Assembly (NCBI RefSeq): GCF_947169445.1
Contig: NZ_CAMVPU010000008.1
Span: forward strand, 43,556-107,555
DNA length: 64,000 nt
Origin: an uncultured Butyrivibrio sp.
Lineage (GTDB): Bacteria; Bacillota; Clostridia; Lachnospirales; Lachnospiraceae
Direction of reading: 5' to 3'
Both the position numbers and the translations under genes were made by a program. The first letter of the stretch is position 1. Each line of letters opens with the position of its first letter. Below the pieces are notes generated by a model. That model saw only the letters and a program-made list of their open reading frames with translations, had not been told where the DNA came from and made no database searches. Positions 1 through 8,453 of this stretch are shown here, piece by piece.

Positions 1-405
1 ATCTGCTCACCTTACAGGGACATGGACAGGCAGACAATGTTGTTTACCAATAAGGTCAACAGATATATGGATGCCGGAATGTGCTATATGGATGCTTACA
101 ATCTTGCGTCTCAGGCAGTTACGGTTCCCGGTTCTTCAGAGCATCAGATTGGACTTGCCATTGATATTATTACTGATGGCTATTCAAGCCTTGACGAAGG
201 CTTTGCTAATACCAGTGCAGGTAAATGGCTTTTAGCTAATAGCTATAAATACGGCTTTATTCTTAGATATCCTAAGGGGAAAGAGACAATAACCAGCATA
301 GAATATGAGCCCTGGCACTTTAGATATGTTGGAGTTGACGCAGCGACGATTATGGCTCAAAATGATATTTGCCTTGAAGAGTTCTGGAATATTTATGTTA
401 AGTAA
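1..405 (+). CDS. D-alanyl-D-alanine carboxypeptidase, VanY/M15B family (5' end outside window)
   Basis: The reading frame is open from base 1, so the N-terminus lies outside the window; 134 codons are visible. The visible part is the zinc peptidase core of the M15 family: the S-x-H-x-x-G-x-A-x-D pattern appears as SSEHQIGLAID near visible residue 48, and the second zinc/catalytic block appears as EPWHFRYVG close to the C-terminus. Such enzymes remove the terminal D-Ala from peptidoglycan stem peptides, normally outside the membrane; any signal peptide would be in the missing part. The gene is followed after 46 bases by tgt with no clear terminator. The family is clear from the motifs; whether it acts as a housekeeping carboxypeptidase or a resistance-type VanY cannot be judged here. 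Confidence 0.85.
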   Translation: MCSPYRDMDRQTMLFTNKVNRYMDAGMCYMDAYNLASQAVTVPGSSEHQIGLAIDIITDGYSSLDEGFANTSAGKWLLANSYKYGFILRYPKGKETITSIEYEPWHFRYVGVDAATIMAQNDICLEEFWNIYVK

Positions 406-451
406 TTCTTAAGGCTGATACTATTGTTTTTTAGCCAAAGGAAGTTTTATT

Positions 452-1633
452 ATGTACAAGATTTTAAAGAAGGATGGCAGTGCAAAAAGAGCTGAATTTA
501 CTACCGTTCACGGTAAGATCCAGACTCCTGTATTTATGAATGTAGCAACTGTTGCTGCCATTAAGGGTGGTGTATCTACTGAGGATCTTGAGGGCATTGG
601 CACTCAGGTAGTCCTTTCCAATACCTATCATTTGCATTTAAGACCGGGAGATGATGTGGTCTACAGGATGGGCGGTTTGCATAAATTTATGTCATGCAAC
701 AAGCCTATTCTTACAGATTCAGGTGGATTCCAGGTCTTTTCTCTCGCAAAAACAAGACGAATAAAAGAAGAAGGTGTTTATTTCCATTCTCATATTGACG
801 GGCATAAGCTTTTTATGGGACCTGAGGAGAGTATGCGCATTCAGTCACATCTTGGCTCTACTATAGCTATGGCTTTTGATGAATGCCCATCCGCTAAGGC
901 CGAGCATGAATATGTTCAGATGTCTGTGGACAGGACTACAAGATGGCTTGAGCGCTGCAAAAAAGAGATGCAAAGGCTAAATGCCATGGAATATACGGTC
1001 AATCATGACCAGCTTTTGTTTGGAATCAATCAGGGTGCTATCTTTGATGATATCAGAATTGAGCATGCAAAGATAATCAGCGATATGGACCTTGATGGTT
1101 ATGCGGTTGGTGGTCTTGCTGTTGGTGAGACTCATGAAGAAATGTATCATGTTCTGGAAACTGTTGTTCCGTATCTTCCGCTTGAGAAACCTACATATCT
1201 TATGGGTGTAGGAACGCCTGCTAATATTCTGGAAGCTGTTGAAAGAGGCGTGGATTTCTTTGACTGCGTATATCCAAGCAGAAACGGACGACATGGCCAT
1301 CTTTATACAAACAGAGGGCATATTAATCTTTTGAATGCAAGGTATGAGCTTGATGATACACCTATCGAGGAAGGCTGTCAGTGTCCTGCCTGCAGGCGCT
1401 ATACCAAGAGCTACATCAGGCATCTTTTGAAATCTGGAGAGATGCTGGGGATGAGACTTTGTGTGCTTCATAATCTTTATTTCTATAATCATATGATGGA
1501 AGAAATAAGAGATGCTATCGATGCAGGTACATTCCAGGATTATAAGAAAAAAAAGCTTTCCGGAATGCAGGAATTCGACAGCGCAGAGATAAAAGATTCT
1601 TATAATATAGCCCGCAACTGGAGAAAAGGCTGA
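452..1633 (+). CDS. tgt: Queuine/preQ1 tRNA-guanine transglycosylase
   Basis: Exchanges the wobble guanine of GUN-anticodon tRNAs for preQ1 in queuosine synthesis. The 393-residue length is usual for bacterial Tgt. The substrate-pocket block ILTDSGGFQVF lies near residue 89, the catalytic block FDCVYPSRNGRHG near residues 271-283, and the zinc site is visible as C309, C311, C314 and H340. The ATG has an AAGGAAG ribosome site. The usual partner queA is not in the window; yajC follows after a 130-base gap that contains its own promoter. Assignment is secure. Confidence 0.97.
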   Translation: MYKILKKDGSAKRAEFTTVHGKIQTPVFMNVATVAAIKGGVSTEDLEGIGTQVVLSNTYHLHLRPGDDVVYRMGGLHKFMSCNKPILTDSGGFQVFSLAKTRRIKEEGVYFHSHIDGHKLFMGPEESMRIQSHLGSTIAMAFDECPSAKAEHEYVQMSVDRTTRWLERCKKEMQRLNAMEYTVNHDQLLFGINQGAIFDDIRIEHAKIISDMDLDGYAVGGLAVGETHEEMYHVLETVVPYLPLEKPTYLMGVGTPANILEAVERGVDFFDCVYPSRNGRHGHLYTNRGHINLLNARYELDDTPIEEGCQCPACRRYTKSYIRHLLKSGEMLGMRLCVLHNLYFYNHMMEEIRDAIDAGTFQDYKKKKLSGMQEFDSAEIKDSYNIARNWRKG

Positions 1634-1728
1634 TATTATATTTGGATTAAACTGCAGCATTTTTAATTATTGGTTTTTGAGTATTTAAAGACTTGATTTA
1701 AACCGGACTTTTTAGTAACATTTATTGG

Positions 1729-1734
1729 TATAAT
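1729..1734 (+). promoter_or_regulatory. Extended -10 promoter element for yajC
   Basis: TATAAT preceded by TGG (a TGn extended -10) lies 29 bases before the yajC start. No good -35 is seen at 16-18 bases, which is tolerated with an extended -10. It suggests yajC is transcribed on its own as well as from tgt. Confidence 0.5.
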
Positions 1735-1763
1735 TTATTTTCAAAGTTTTATTGGAGGATGTT

Positions 1764-2117
1764 ATGGGATTATTATTGACTTCAGATGCTTTAGGAGCTT
1801 CAACTAACACATTGTTTATCATTGCAATTTACGTTGTATTATTTGGATTTCTTTATTTTGTAATGATTCGTCCACAGAGGAAAGAGCAGAAGCAGAAGGC
1901 TCAGACACTTGCTTCTCTTGCTGTAGGTGATAGCGTTAGAACAACCGGCGGATTCGTTGGTGTTATTCTTGATATCACAGATGATATGGTTATTGTTGAG
2001 TTCGGTAACAACAAGAACTGCCGTATTCCAATGTATAAGGAAGCAATCGTAGAGGTTGAGAAGCCTGAAGATGCTGTTGTAACAAATACTGAGACTTCAG
2101 ATTCCAAGAAGAAGTAA
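1764..2117 (+). CDS. yajC: Preprotein translocase auxiliary subunit YajC
   Basis: Small single-pass membrane protein of the SecDF-YajC accessory complex. The product is 117 residues from ATG 1764, chosen because GGAGGA lies 4 bases upstream; an in-frame TTG at 1752 overlaps that ribosome site and is unlikely. One hydrophobic helix covers about residues 15-35, followed by the family signature MIRPQRKEQK and a small beta domain (VGDSVRTTGGFVG). The position after tgt is classical, but secD and secF, which normally follow, are absent: a terminator and then leuB come next. Family assignment is secure. Confidence 0.95.
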   Translation: MGLLLTSDALGASTNTLFIIAIYVVLFGFLYFVMIRPQRKEQKQKAQTLASLAVGDSVRTTGGFVGVILDITDDMVIVEFGNNKNCRIPMYKEAIVEVEKPEDAVVTNTETSDSKKK

Positions 2118-2134
2118 TTTGTAGCAAAAAGATG

Positions 2135-2168
2135 AAGCCTGGTTGGTATTTCCAATCGGGCTTTTTTG
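2135..2168 (+). terminator. Rho-independent terminator after yajC
   Basis: An 11-bp stem (2136-2146 with 2152-2162, two G-U pairs) and a 5-base loop are followed by a run of T to 2167. It separates yajC from leuB. Confidence 0.85.
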
Positions 2169-2231
2169 GAAAAATGTCACTGTCGCGCGTTAAAATGTTG
2201 ACGTGTGATAACAAGCGAGGAGAAAAATATT

Positions 2232-3335
2232 ATGAATATGAAGGTAACCTGTATCCCAGGGGATGGAATTGGCCCGGAAATCGTGACAGAAGCTAAAAAA
2301 GTTCTGGATAAAGTTTGTGAAGTGTTTGGTCATGAGATTGTTTATAAGGACATTTTGATGGGTGGTTGTTCCATAGATGCGTATGGCGTTCCACTTACGG
2401 ATGAAGCAATTTCAGATGCTAAGGCTGCAGATGCTGTGCTTATGGGTTCTATCGGAGGTAATACATCTACTTCTCCATGGTACAAACTTGAGCCATCGCT
2501 TCGTCCTGAAGCAGGTCTTCTTAAACTTCGTAAATCTCTTAATCTTTTTGCTAATTTGCGTCCTGCATATCTTTATCCGCAGCTTAAGGATGCATGTCCG
2601 TTAAAAGAAGCGACAAGTGATAAGGGCTTTGATATGCTCATAATGAGGGAATTAACAGGCGGTCTATACTTTGGGGATAGAAAGACCGAAGAAATAGACG
2701 GAGAGCTTGTGGCTACAGATACTCTTGTTTATAGAGAAAGCGAGATAAGAAGAATTGCCATAAGAGCATTCGATGTTGCAAGGAAGCGCAGAAAGAGCGT
2801 TATTAGTGTTGATAAAGCTAACGTTCTTGATTCTTCAAGGCTTTGGAGAAAAGTTGTAGAAGAGGTTGCGAAGGATTACCCTGATGTTACACTTGAACAT
2901 ATGCTTGTAGATAACTGTGCTATGCAGCTTGTTAAGGATCCTTCCCAGTTTGATGTTATTCTTACTGAGAATATGTTTGGCGATATCCTTTCAGACGAAG
3001 CCAGCATGATTACAGGCTCTATTGGAATGCTTTCCAGTGCATCACTTAATGATACAAGCTTTGGACTCTATGAGCCAAGTCATGGAAGTGCTCCTGATAT
3101 TGCCGGACAGAACATTGCTAATCCTATTGCAACGATTCTTTCTGCAGCGATGATGTTAAGATACAGCTTTAACCTTGATAAAGAAGCAGATTCTATAGAA
3201 AAAGCTGTTCAGAAGGTGCTAGAAGAAGGCTATCGCACCGTCGATATAATGCCAAAAGGTCAGGAAGATAAGTTTACGAAGACTTCCTGCAGCCAGATGG
3301 GAGATTTAATTGCAGGACGAATTACTAATAGCTAA
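2232..3335 (+). CDS. leuB: 3-isopropylmalate dehydrogenase
   Basis: Oxidative decarboxylation of 3-isopropylmalate with NAD in leucine synthesis. The 367 residues from ATG 2232 (GAGGAG ribosome site about 7 bases upstream) begin with the hallmark GDGIGPEI; an earlier GTG at 2205 lies before the ribosome site. The substrate-binding segment MRELTGGLYFGDR and the adenine/metal region EPSHGSAPDIAGQ are intact. leuA, leuC and leuD are not in the window. A membrane-protein gene starts inside its last codons, so the two are probably translationally coupled. No T-box or other leader is visible in the roughly 65 bases between the yajC terminator and the start. Confidence 0.96.
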   Translation: MNMKVTCIPGDGIGPEIVTEAKKVLDKVCEVFGHEIVYKDILMGGCSIDAYGVPLTDEAISDAKAADAVLMGSIGGNTSTSPWYKLEPSLRPEAGLLKLRKSLNLFANLRPAYLYPQLKDACPLKEATSDKGFDMLIMRELTGGLYFGDRKTEEIDGELVATDTLVYRESEIRRIAIRAFDVARKRRKSVISVDKANVLDSSRLWRKVVEEVAKDYPDVTLEHMLVDNCAMQLVKDPSQFDVILTENMFGDILSDEASMITGSIGMLSSASLNDTSFGLYEPSHGSAPDIAGQNIANPIATILSAAMMLRYSFNLDKEADSIEKAVQKVLEEGYRTVDIMPKGQEDKFTKTSCSQMGDLIAGRITNS

Positions 3336-4998
3336 AACCGAAAAGAAAATATATGAAATTCTTCCCCATGAACCGGAGAGCATGCTGACTACTTTATTTA
3401 TCATAGGTATGGCGGCCTATTATCTGTGGAGGATGTTTGCTATTACACCTTCCCATGAGGAACTTGTTAGCTATTGTCTTTTTATAAATAATGGACCAAT
3501 ATATTCAGCCTTAAACTGGCCATCTCCCAATAATCACGTGGGATATTCGGTTCTGGCTTCACTTTTGAATTATTTTGGGAATTCATATATAGGACTTAGG
3601 GGAATTTCTTATATTTGCGCAGTTGGTAATCTTATTCTTGTTAATAGGATCTGCAAAAGATTTTTTACTCATGGAATGGCTCTTGGTGGAATGGTCCTAT
3701 ATGGCTCCATGCAGGTTGTAAATGAGTATAGTGTTCAGGGGAGAGGATATACTCTGGCCACCTTTTGCTTTTTACTTTCGGTTTATCTGTCCTGTGAAAT
3801 CTGCAAGTCAGGTGAAAATGCCAGGTTTTTATCTATAATCTATATTGTCTGCATAGTGTTTGGTATGTATACGACGCCAAGCAGTATATACTGGGTAGTT
3901 CCTGTTTGTCTTACAGTTTTATTGTATCTGTTTATAAATGGCTTTAGGAGCAGACGGTATTTCGCAAGTGATCTGGAAAATGTTTACCTTAGGAAGCTGA
4001 ACAGTTTTATAGGCTCTACTGCAATAGCTGTTTTTATTACTTTCGTTTTATATTCGGCTTTATGGCTCTCTCTTGGAGCAAAGGCGCTGATAGAAGATGA
4101 AGCTTCTTTATTTTACGGAAGTAATGATATGACGATTTTTTTGCGAAATCCTATGGCTGCACTTTCTTCCGGAATGCAATACATGAATACTAAAAGACAT
4201 CTTGTGGAAGAAGATGTAGATCTTTTCAAGGAGAAATTTTTATCCTGGATCGTGGATCTTCTTAACTATATGCTTCCGGGATTATGGTTTTTGCTTGCTA
4301 TATTTATAATTAGCGGCGTTTCCATAATGCTTGTTGAATGTTTCAGACACTTTGAATATAGCAGAACCGTAATAAATCTTATGGTTGTGACCAATATAGC
4401 TTATGTGGTGATAGTTCTTTTATCTACACATAAACTGCCGGCCTTAAGGGGCTTTGGATATGGCTCTTTTCTTATGACAATATGTGTCTGCTGCACTCTT
4501 GAAAAGTGCATAAATGTAGGAATAAGGCTGTATAATAAATATGTTGGTAAAAATGATTCCTCATCCAGGAAGGAAAATGAAACACTTATTTCTTCCGGAG
4601 AATGGTATGAGATACAGGGCGTATATATTCCTGTAATTGTTATTATATTTTTATTTTTTGCAAGGTTTGCCGATACCAATTTTAACGCACAGATTGGTAG
4701 CAGGGAAAATGATATCTTTAATACGATGTATATAGCTGATATCGCAGGTAAGAAGAATCCATGTGTTCTCGATGAGGATCAGGATTATCTGATGCAGTTT
4801 GGCTTTGGAATAAACTGCGAGAAAACAGATGTGACCGGTGCGGATGTTGTTATATTAGACAGACATATGAAAGACCCGCAGTATACCGGAGAGTATCTTG
4901 ATAGGCTTTATCAGACCTATGATACGATTGACTGGGATTACCTGGATACCATGCATATTCAATATGAAAATGATTCAATTATTCTTTATACGAAATAG
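3310..4998 (+). CDS. Polytopic membrane protein resembling GT-C glycosyltransferases
   Basis: 562 residues, about 10-12 hydrophobic helices and a C-terminal soluble part of about 100 residues. The first extracytoplasmic loop carries an acidic pair (SHEELVSY) and later a PNNHVGYSVLASLL segment, a layout seen in GT-C enzymes of the PMT/ArnT (GT39) type that transfer sugars from polyprenyl-phosphate donors. This is resemblance only; donor and acceptor are unknown. The TTG at 3310 has GGGAG 6 bases upstream and overlaps leuB by 26 bases; ATG 3382 is a possible alternative, giving 538 residues. It ends 14 bases before ilvD. A surface-sugar enzyme inside a branched-chain amino-acid operon is unexpected. 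Confidence 0.6.
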   Translation: MQDELLIAKTEKKIYEILPHEPESMLTTLFIIGMAAYYLWRMFAITPSHEELVSYCLFINNGPIYSALNWPSPNNHVGYSVLASLLNYFGNSYIGLRGISYICAVGNLILVNRICKRFFTHGMALGGMVLYGSMQVVNEYSVQGRGYTLATFCFLLSVYLSCEICKSGENARFLSIIYIVCIVFGMYTTPSSIYWVVPVCLTVLLYLFINGFRSRRYFASDLENVYLRKLNSFIGSTAIAVFITFVLYSALWLSLGAKALIEDEASLFYGSNDMTIFLRNPMAALSSGMQYMNTKRHLVEEDVDLFKEKFLSWIVDLLNYMLPGLWFLLAIFIISGVSIMLVECFRHFEYSRTVINLMVVTNIAYVVIVLLSTHKLPALRGFGYGSFLMTICVCCTLEKCINVGIRLYNKYVGKNDSSSRKENETLISSGEWYEIQGVYIPVIVIIFLFFARFADTNFNAQIGSRENDIFNTMYIADIAGKKNPCVLDEDQDYLMQFGFGINCEKTDVTGADVVILDRHMKDPQYTGEYLDRLYQTYDTIDWDYLDTMHIQYENDSIILYTK

Positions 4999-5012
4999 GA
5001 GGAGTACAAAAC

Positions 5013-6686
5013 ATGGCTAAAAACAGTGACAGAGTAATGGAAGGCCTTCAGCAGGCACCACACAGAAGCTTATTCAATGCTTTAGGTTTTACTGAAGAAG
5101 AGAGAAGAAAGCCACTTATTGGTATTGTAAGTTCTTATAATGAAATCGTTCCGGGACATATGAACATAGATAAGATTACTGATGCTGTTAAGCTTGCAGT
5201 AGCTGAAGCAGGCGGAATGCCTGTAGTTGTTCCTGCAATTGCAGTTTGTGACGGCATTGCTATGGGACATGTAGGAATGAAGTATTCTCTTGTTACAAGA
5301 GATCTTATTGCAGATTCTACTGAATGTCTTGCTAAGGCTCATGCTTTTGACGGTATGGTTTGTATTCCTAACTGTGATAAGAATGTGCCAGGCCTTCTTA
5401 TGGCAGCTGCAAGAGTAAATATTCCAACTGTATTTGTTTCTGGCGGCCCTATGATGGCAGGAAGAGTTGATGGACATAAGACATCTCTTTCTTCTATGTT
5501 TGAAGCTGTTGGTAGTGTTTCTGCCGGCAAAATGACTAATGAGAAGCTCTGCGAATACGAGGAAAAGGCTTGTCCTACCTGCGGTTCATGTTCAGGTATG
5601 TACACTGCAAATTCTATGAACTGTCTTACAGAGGCTATCGGAATGGGACTTCCCGGAAATGGAACAATTCCTGCGGTTTACTCAGCAAGAATCAGACTTG
5701 CAAAGCATGCCGGATATGCTGTAATGAATCTGGTTGAGAAGAATATCAGACCTAAGGATATCATGACAAAAGAAGCTTTCATGAATGCTATGGCTATGGA
5801 TATGGCTCTTGGCTGCTCTACAAATACAATGCTTCATCTTCCTGCTATTGCTCATGAAGCAGGCGTTGATCTTGATATGGAAATTGCCAATGAAGTATCA
5901 GCTAAGACACCTAATCTTTGTCACCTTGCTCCTGCAGGTCCTACATACATGGAGGACCTGAATGAAGCTGGCGGTGTTCTTGCTGTTATGAGTGAGCTTG
6001 TTAAAAAGAATCTTATTAATACAGATCTTTTGACTGTTACAGGTAAGACAATCAAGGAAAATCTTGAGGGAGTACGTAACCTTAATCCTGAGGTTATCAG
6101 ACCTGTTGAGAATCCTTATATGCAGTCAGGCGGTATCGCTGTCCTTAAGGGAAATATTGCTCCCGATACCGGTATTGTAAAGAAATCTGCAGTAGCTCCT
6201 GAGATGATGACTCATGAGGGACCTGCTCGTGTATTTGATTGTGAGGAAGATGCTATTTCTGCAATTCTCGGCGGTAAGATTGTTGCCGGTGATGTAGTTG
6301 TTATCAGATATGAGGGACCTAAGGGCGGACCTGGCATGAGAGAAATGCTTAATCCTACCTCAGCTATTGCCGGTATGGGACTTGGTTCTACAGTTGCTCT
6401 TATTACTGACGGAAGATTCTCAGGTGCAAGCCGCGGCGCTTCAATCGGACATGTTTCTCCTGAGGCAGCTGTTGGCGGGCCTATTGCTCTTATTGAGGAA
6501 GGCGATATTATCAGCATTGATATTCCTAATAATGCTCTTAATGTTAAGGTTTCAGATGAAGAGCTGGCTAAGAGAAGAGAAAAATGGCAGCCAAGAGAGC
6601 CTAAGGTTACCAGTGGATATCTTGCCCGTTATCGCGAGCTGGTTACAAGTGGTAATCGTGGTGCGATTCTTGAGATTTCAAAATAA
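5013..6686 (+). CDS. ilvD: Dihydroxy-acid dehydratase
   Basis: Iron-sulfur dehydratase that makes the 2-keto acids of valine and isoleucine. The length of 557 is normal. Cluster cysteines are seen in PNCDKNVPG (near residue 124) and in the CPTCGSCSGMYTANSMN segment (near residue 190), with the C-terminal GRFSGASRG block near residue 470. Start ATG 5013 has a GGAGGAG ribosome site. It lies 14 bases after the GT-C-like gene and 41 bases before ilvB, so these genes very likely share one transcript. Confidence 0.97.
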   Translation: MAKNSDRVMEGLQQAPHRSLFNALGFTEEERRKPLIGIVSSYNEIVPGHMNIDKITDAVKLAVAEAGGMPVVVPAIAVCDGIAMGHVGMKYSLVTRDLIADSTECLAKAHAFDGMVCIPNCDKNVPGLLMAAARVNIPTVFVSGGPMMAGRVDGHKTSLSSMFEAVGSVSAGKMTNEKLCEYEEKACPTCGSCSGMYTANSMNCLTEAIGMGLPGNGTIPAVYSARIRLAKHAGYAVMNLVEKNIRPKDIMTKEAFMNAMAMDMALGCSTNTMLHLPAIAHEAGVDLDMEIANEVSAKTPNLCHLAPAGPTYMEDLNEAGGVLAVMSELVKKNLINTDLLTVTGKTIKENLEGVRNLNPEVIRPVENPYMQSGGIAVLKGNIAPDTGIVKKSAVAPEMMTHEGPARVFDCEEDAISAILGGKIVAGDVVVIRYEGPKGGPGMREMLNPTSAIAGMGLGSTVALITDGRFSGASRGASIGHVSPEAAVGGPIALIEEGDIISIDIPNNALNVKVSDEELAKRREKWQPREPKVTSGYLARYRELVTSGNRGAILEISK

Positions 6687-6727
6687 AACTAGGTTACAGA
6701 ATAGTGAATATAGAGGAGTATGAAGAA

Positions 6728-8407
6728 ATGCAGTTAACAGGAGCACAGATCGTTCTGGAATGTTTGAAAGAACAGGGAGTTGATACAATATTTGGATATC
6801 CGGGCGGAACTATCCTTAACATCTATGACGAGCTTTATAAGCAGGGGGATGATTTCCTGCATATTCTGACTAGTCATGAGCAGGGAGCAGCCCATGCGGC
6901 AGATGGTTATGCCAGATCTACAGGTAAGGTGGGAGTGTGCTTTGCTACAAGTGGACCAGGCTCAACTAATCTCGTAACAGGTATAGCAACAGCTTACATG
7001 GACTCTGTTCCTATGGTGGCTATTACCTGTAATGTGTCACTTCCTCTTCTTGGTAAGGATTCCTTTCAGGAGGTTGATATCGCAGGTATTACTATGCCTA
7101 TCACCAAGCATGGCTATATTGTAAAAGATGTAAAAGAGCTTGCGGATACAGTAAGAAAGGCCTTTAAGATTGCCAGAAGCGGAAGACCCGGACCTGTTAT
7201 TGTAGATATCACCAAGGATGTTACTGCCAAGTCCTGTGATTTCAGACCTGTTGTAGTTGCAGAGGAAGAGCCGGTTAAGACCTTCAAAACTGATGATGTT
7301 AATACAGCGGTCAAGATGATCAAGGCTTCCAAGAGACCATTTATATATGTTGGTGGTGGTGCTGTTATTTCCGGAGCCTCTAAGGAACTATCTGAATTTG
7401 CCAAATTAGTTGATGCTCCAGTTTGCGATACTCTTATGGGCAAGGGTGCTTTTGATGGCACTAACGAGCTTTATACCGGAATGATCGGTATGCATGGTAC
7501 TAAGGCTTCCAATTTTGGAGTTAGTGAATGTGACCTTTTGATCACATTGGGAGCAAGATTCTCTGATCGTGTAACAGGAAATGCCAAGACCTTTGCTTCT
7601 AAGGCCAAGATTTTGCAGATTGATGTTGATGCTGCTGAAATTAACAAGAATATCAGGGTAAACTATGCGATTGTTGGAGATCTTAAGCTGGTTCTTAAGG
7701 CAATTAATGCCAAACTTGAACAGATGGATCACAGCGATTGGCTATCCAAGATAAGCGACTATAAAAAGAAATTTCCTCTTTCATATGATCATGATAAGCT
7801 TACATGTCCTTATATTGTTGAAGAACTGGATAAGCTTACAGATGGAAATGCTATTATCACTACAGATGTTGGACAGCATCAGATGTGGGCTGCACAGTAC
7901 TATAAGTTCAAGAATCCAAGGACTTTCCTTACAAGTGGTGGCCTTGGAACTATGGGCTATGGTCTCGGTGCCTGCATTGGAGCTAAAGTTGGTAATCCTG
8001 ATAAGCAGGTTATCAATATTGCCGGTGATGGCTGCTTTAGAATGAATATGAATGAGCTTGCTACAGCATCCAGATATAACCTTCCTATCATTGAGATTGT
8101 TATAAACAATAGCGTTCTTGGAATGGTAAGACAGTGGCAGACTCTTTTTTATGAGCAGCACTATTCACAGACTATATTCAAAGACAAGGTAGATTATTGC
8201 AAGGTGGCAGAGGGACTTGGCTGTATGGCTATTCGTGTGACCAAGAAGTCTGAAGTTGCACCTGCTCTGAAAAAAGCACTAAAATCCAAGATTCCTGTGC
8301 TTATTGATTGTATAATAGAAGAGGATGATAAAGTTTTCCCTATGGTGCCGGCTGGTGCATCTATCAGTGAAGCTTTTGATGAAGAGGATTTAGCAAAAAA
8401 GAAGTAA
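6728..8407 (+). CDS. ilvB: Acetolactate synthase, large (catalytic) subunit
   Basis: ThDP-, FAD- and Mg-dependent enzyme for the first common step of valine, isoleucine and leucine synthesis. The 559 residues from ATG 6728 (GAGGAG 9 bases upstream) contain the ThDP glutamate region LTSHEQGAAHAADGYAR, the FAD domain in the middle, and the ThDP motif GDGCFRMNMNELATA with GMVRQWQ, typical of the anabolic enzyme. An upstream GTG at 6704 is less likely because the ribosome site lies between. No regulatory subunit gene (ilvN/ilvH) follows, so the partner must be elsewhere or absent. Confidence 0.95.
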   Translation: MQLTGAQIVLECLKEQGVDTIFGYPGGTILNIYDELYKQGDDFLHILTSHEQGAAHAADGYARSTGKVGVCFATSGPGSTNLVTGIATAYMDSVPMVAITCNVSLPLLGKDSFQEVDIAGITMPITKHGYIVKDVKELADTVRKAFKIARSGRPGPVIVDITKDVTAKSCDFRPVVVAEEEPVKTFKTDDVNTAVKMIKASKRPFIYVGGGAVISGASKELSEFAKLVDAPVCDTLMGKGAFDGTNELYTGMIGMHGTKASNFGVSECDLLITLGARFSDRVTGNAKTFASKAKILQIDVDAAEINKNIRVNYAIVGDLKLVLKAINAKLEQMDHSDWLSKISDYKKKFPLSYDHDKLTCPYIVEELDKLTDGNAIITTDVGQHQMWAAQYYKFKNPRTFLTSGGLGTMGYGLGACIGAKVGNPDKQVINIAGDGCFRMNMNELATASRYNLPIIEIVINNSVLGMVRQWQTLFYEQHYSQTIFKDKVDYCKVAEGLGCMAIRVTKKSEVAPALKKALKSKIPVLIDCIIEEDDKVFPMVPAGASISEAFDEEDLAKKK

Positions 8408-8453
8408 TTGCAGCTTTTGACTTGTGTTTTTTGTGGGGGATTATCGGGGGATA

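Noticed and set aside
977..1660. Long minus-strand open frame of 227 codons over tgt
   Set aside because: It lies entirely opposite a clear tgt coding region, lacks a ribosome site and shows no recognisable family; a shadow frame.
2168..2231. T-box or attenuator leader for leuB
   Set aside because: Only about 65 bases are available, with no T-box sequence, leader peptide or second terminator.
4671..4680. GCCGATA-type strings inside coding regions (also near 17890 and 36527) as sigma-28 promoters
   Set aside because: They lie within genes without a TAAA-like partner at the right spacing; chance matches.
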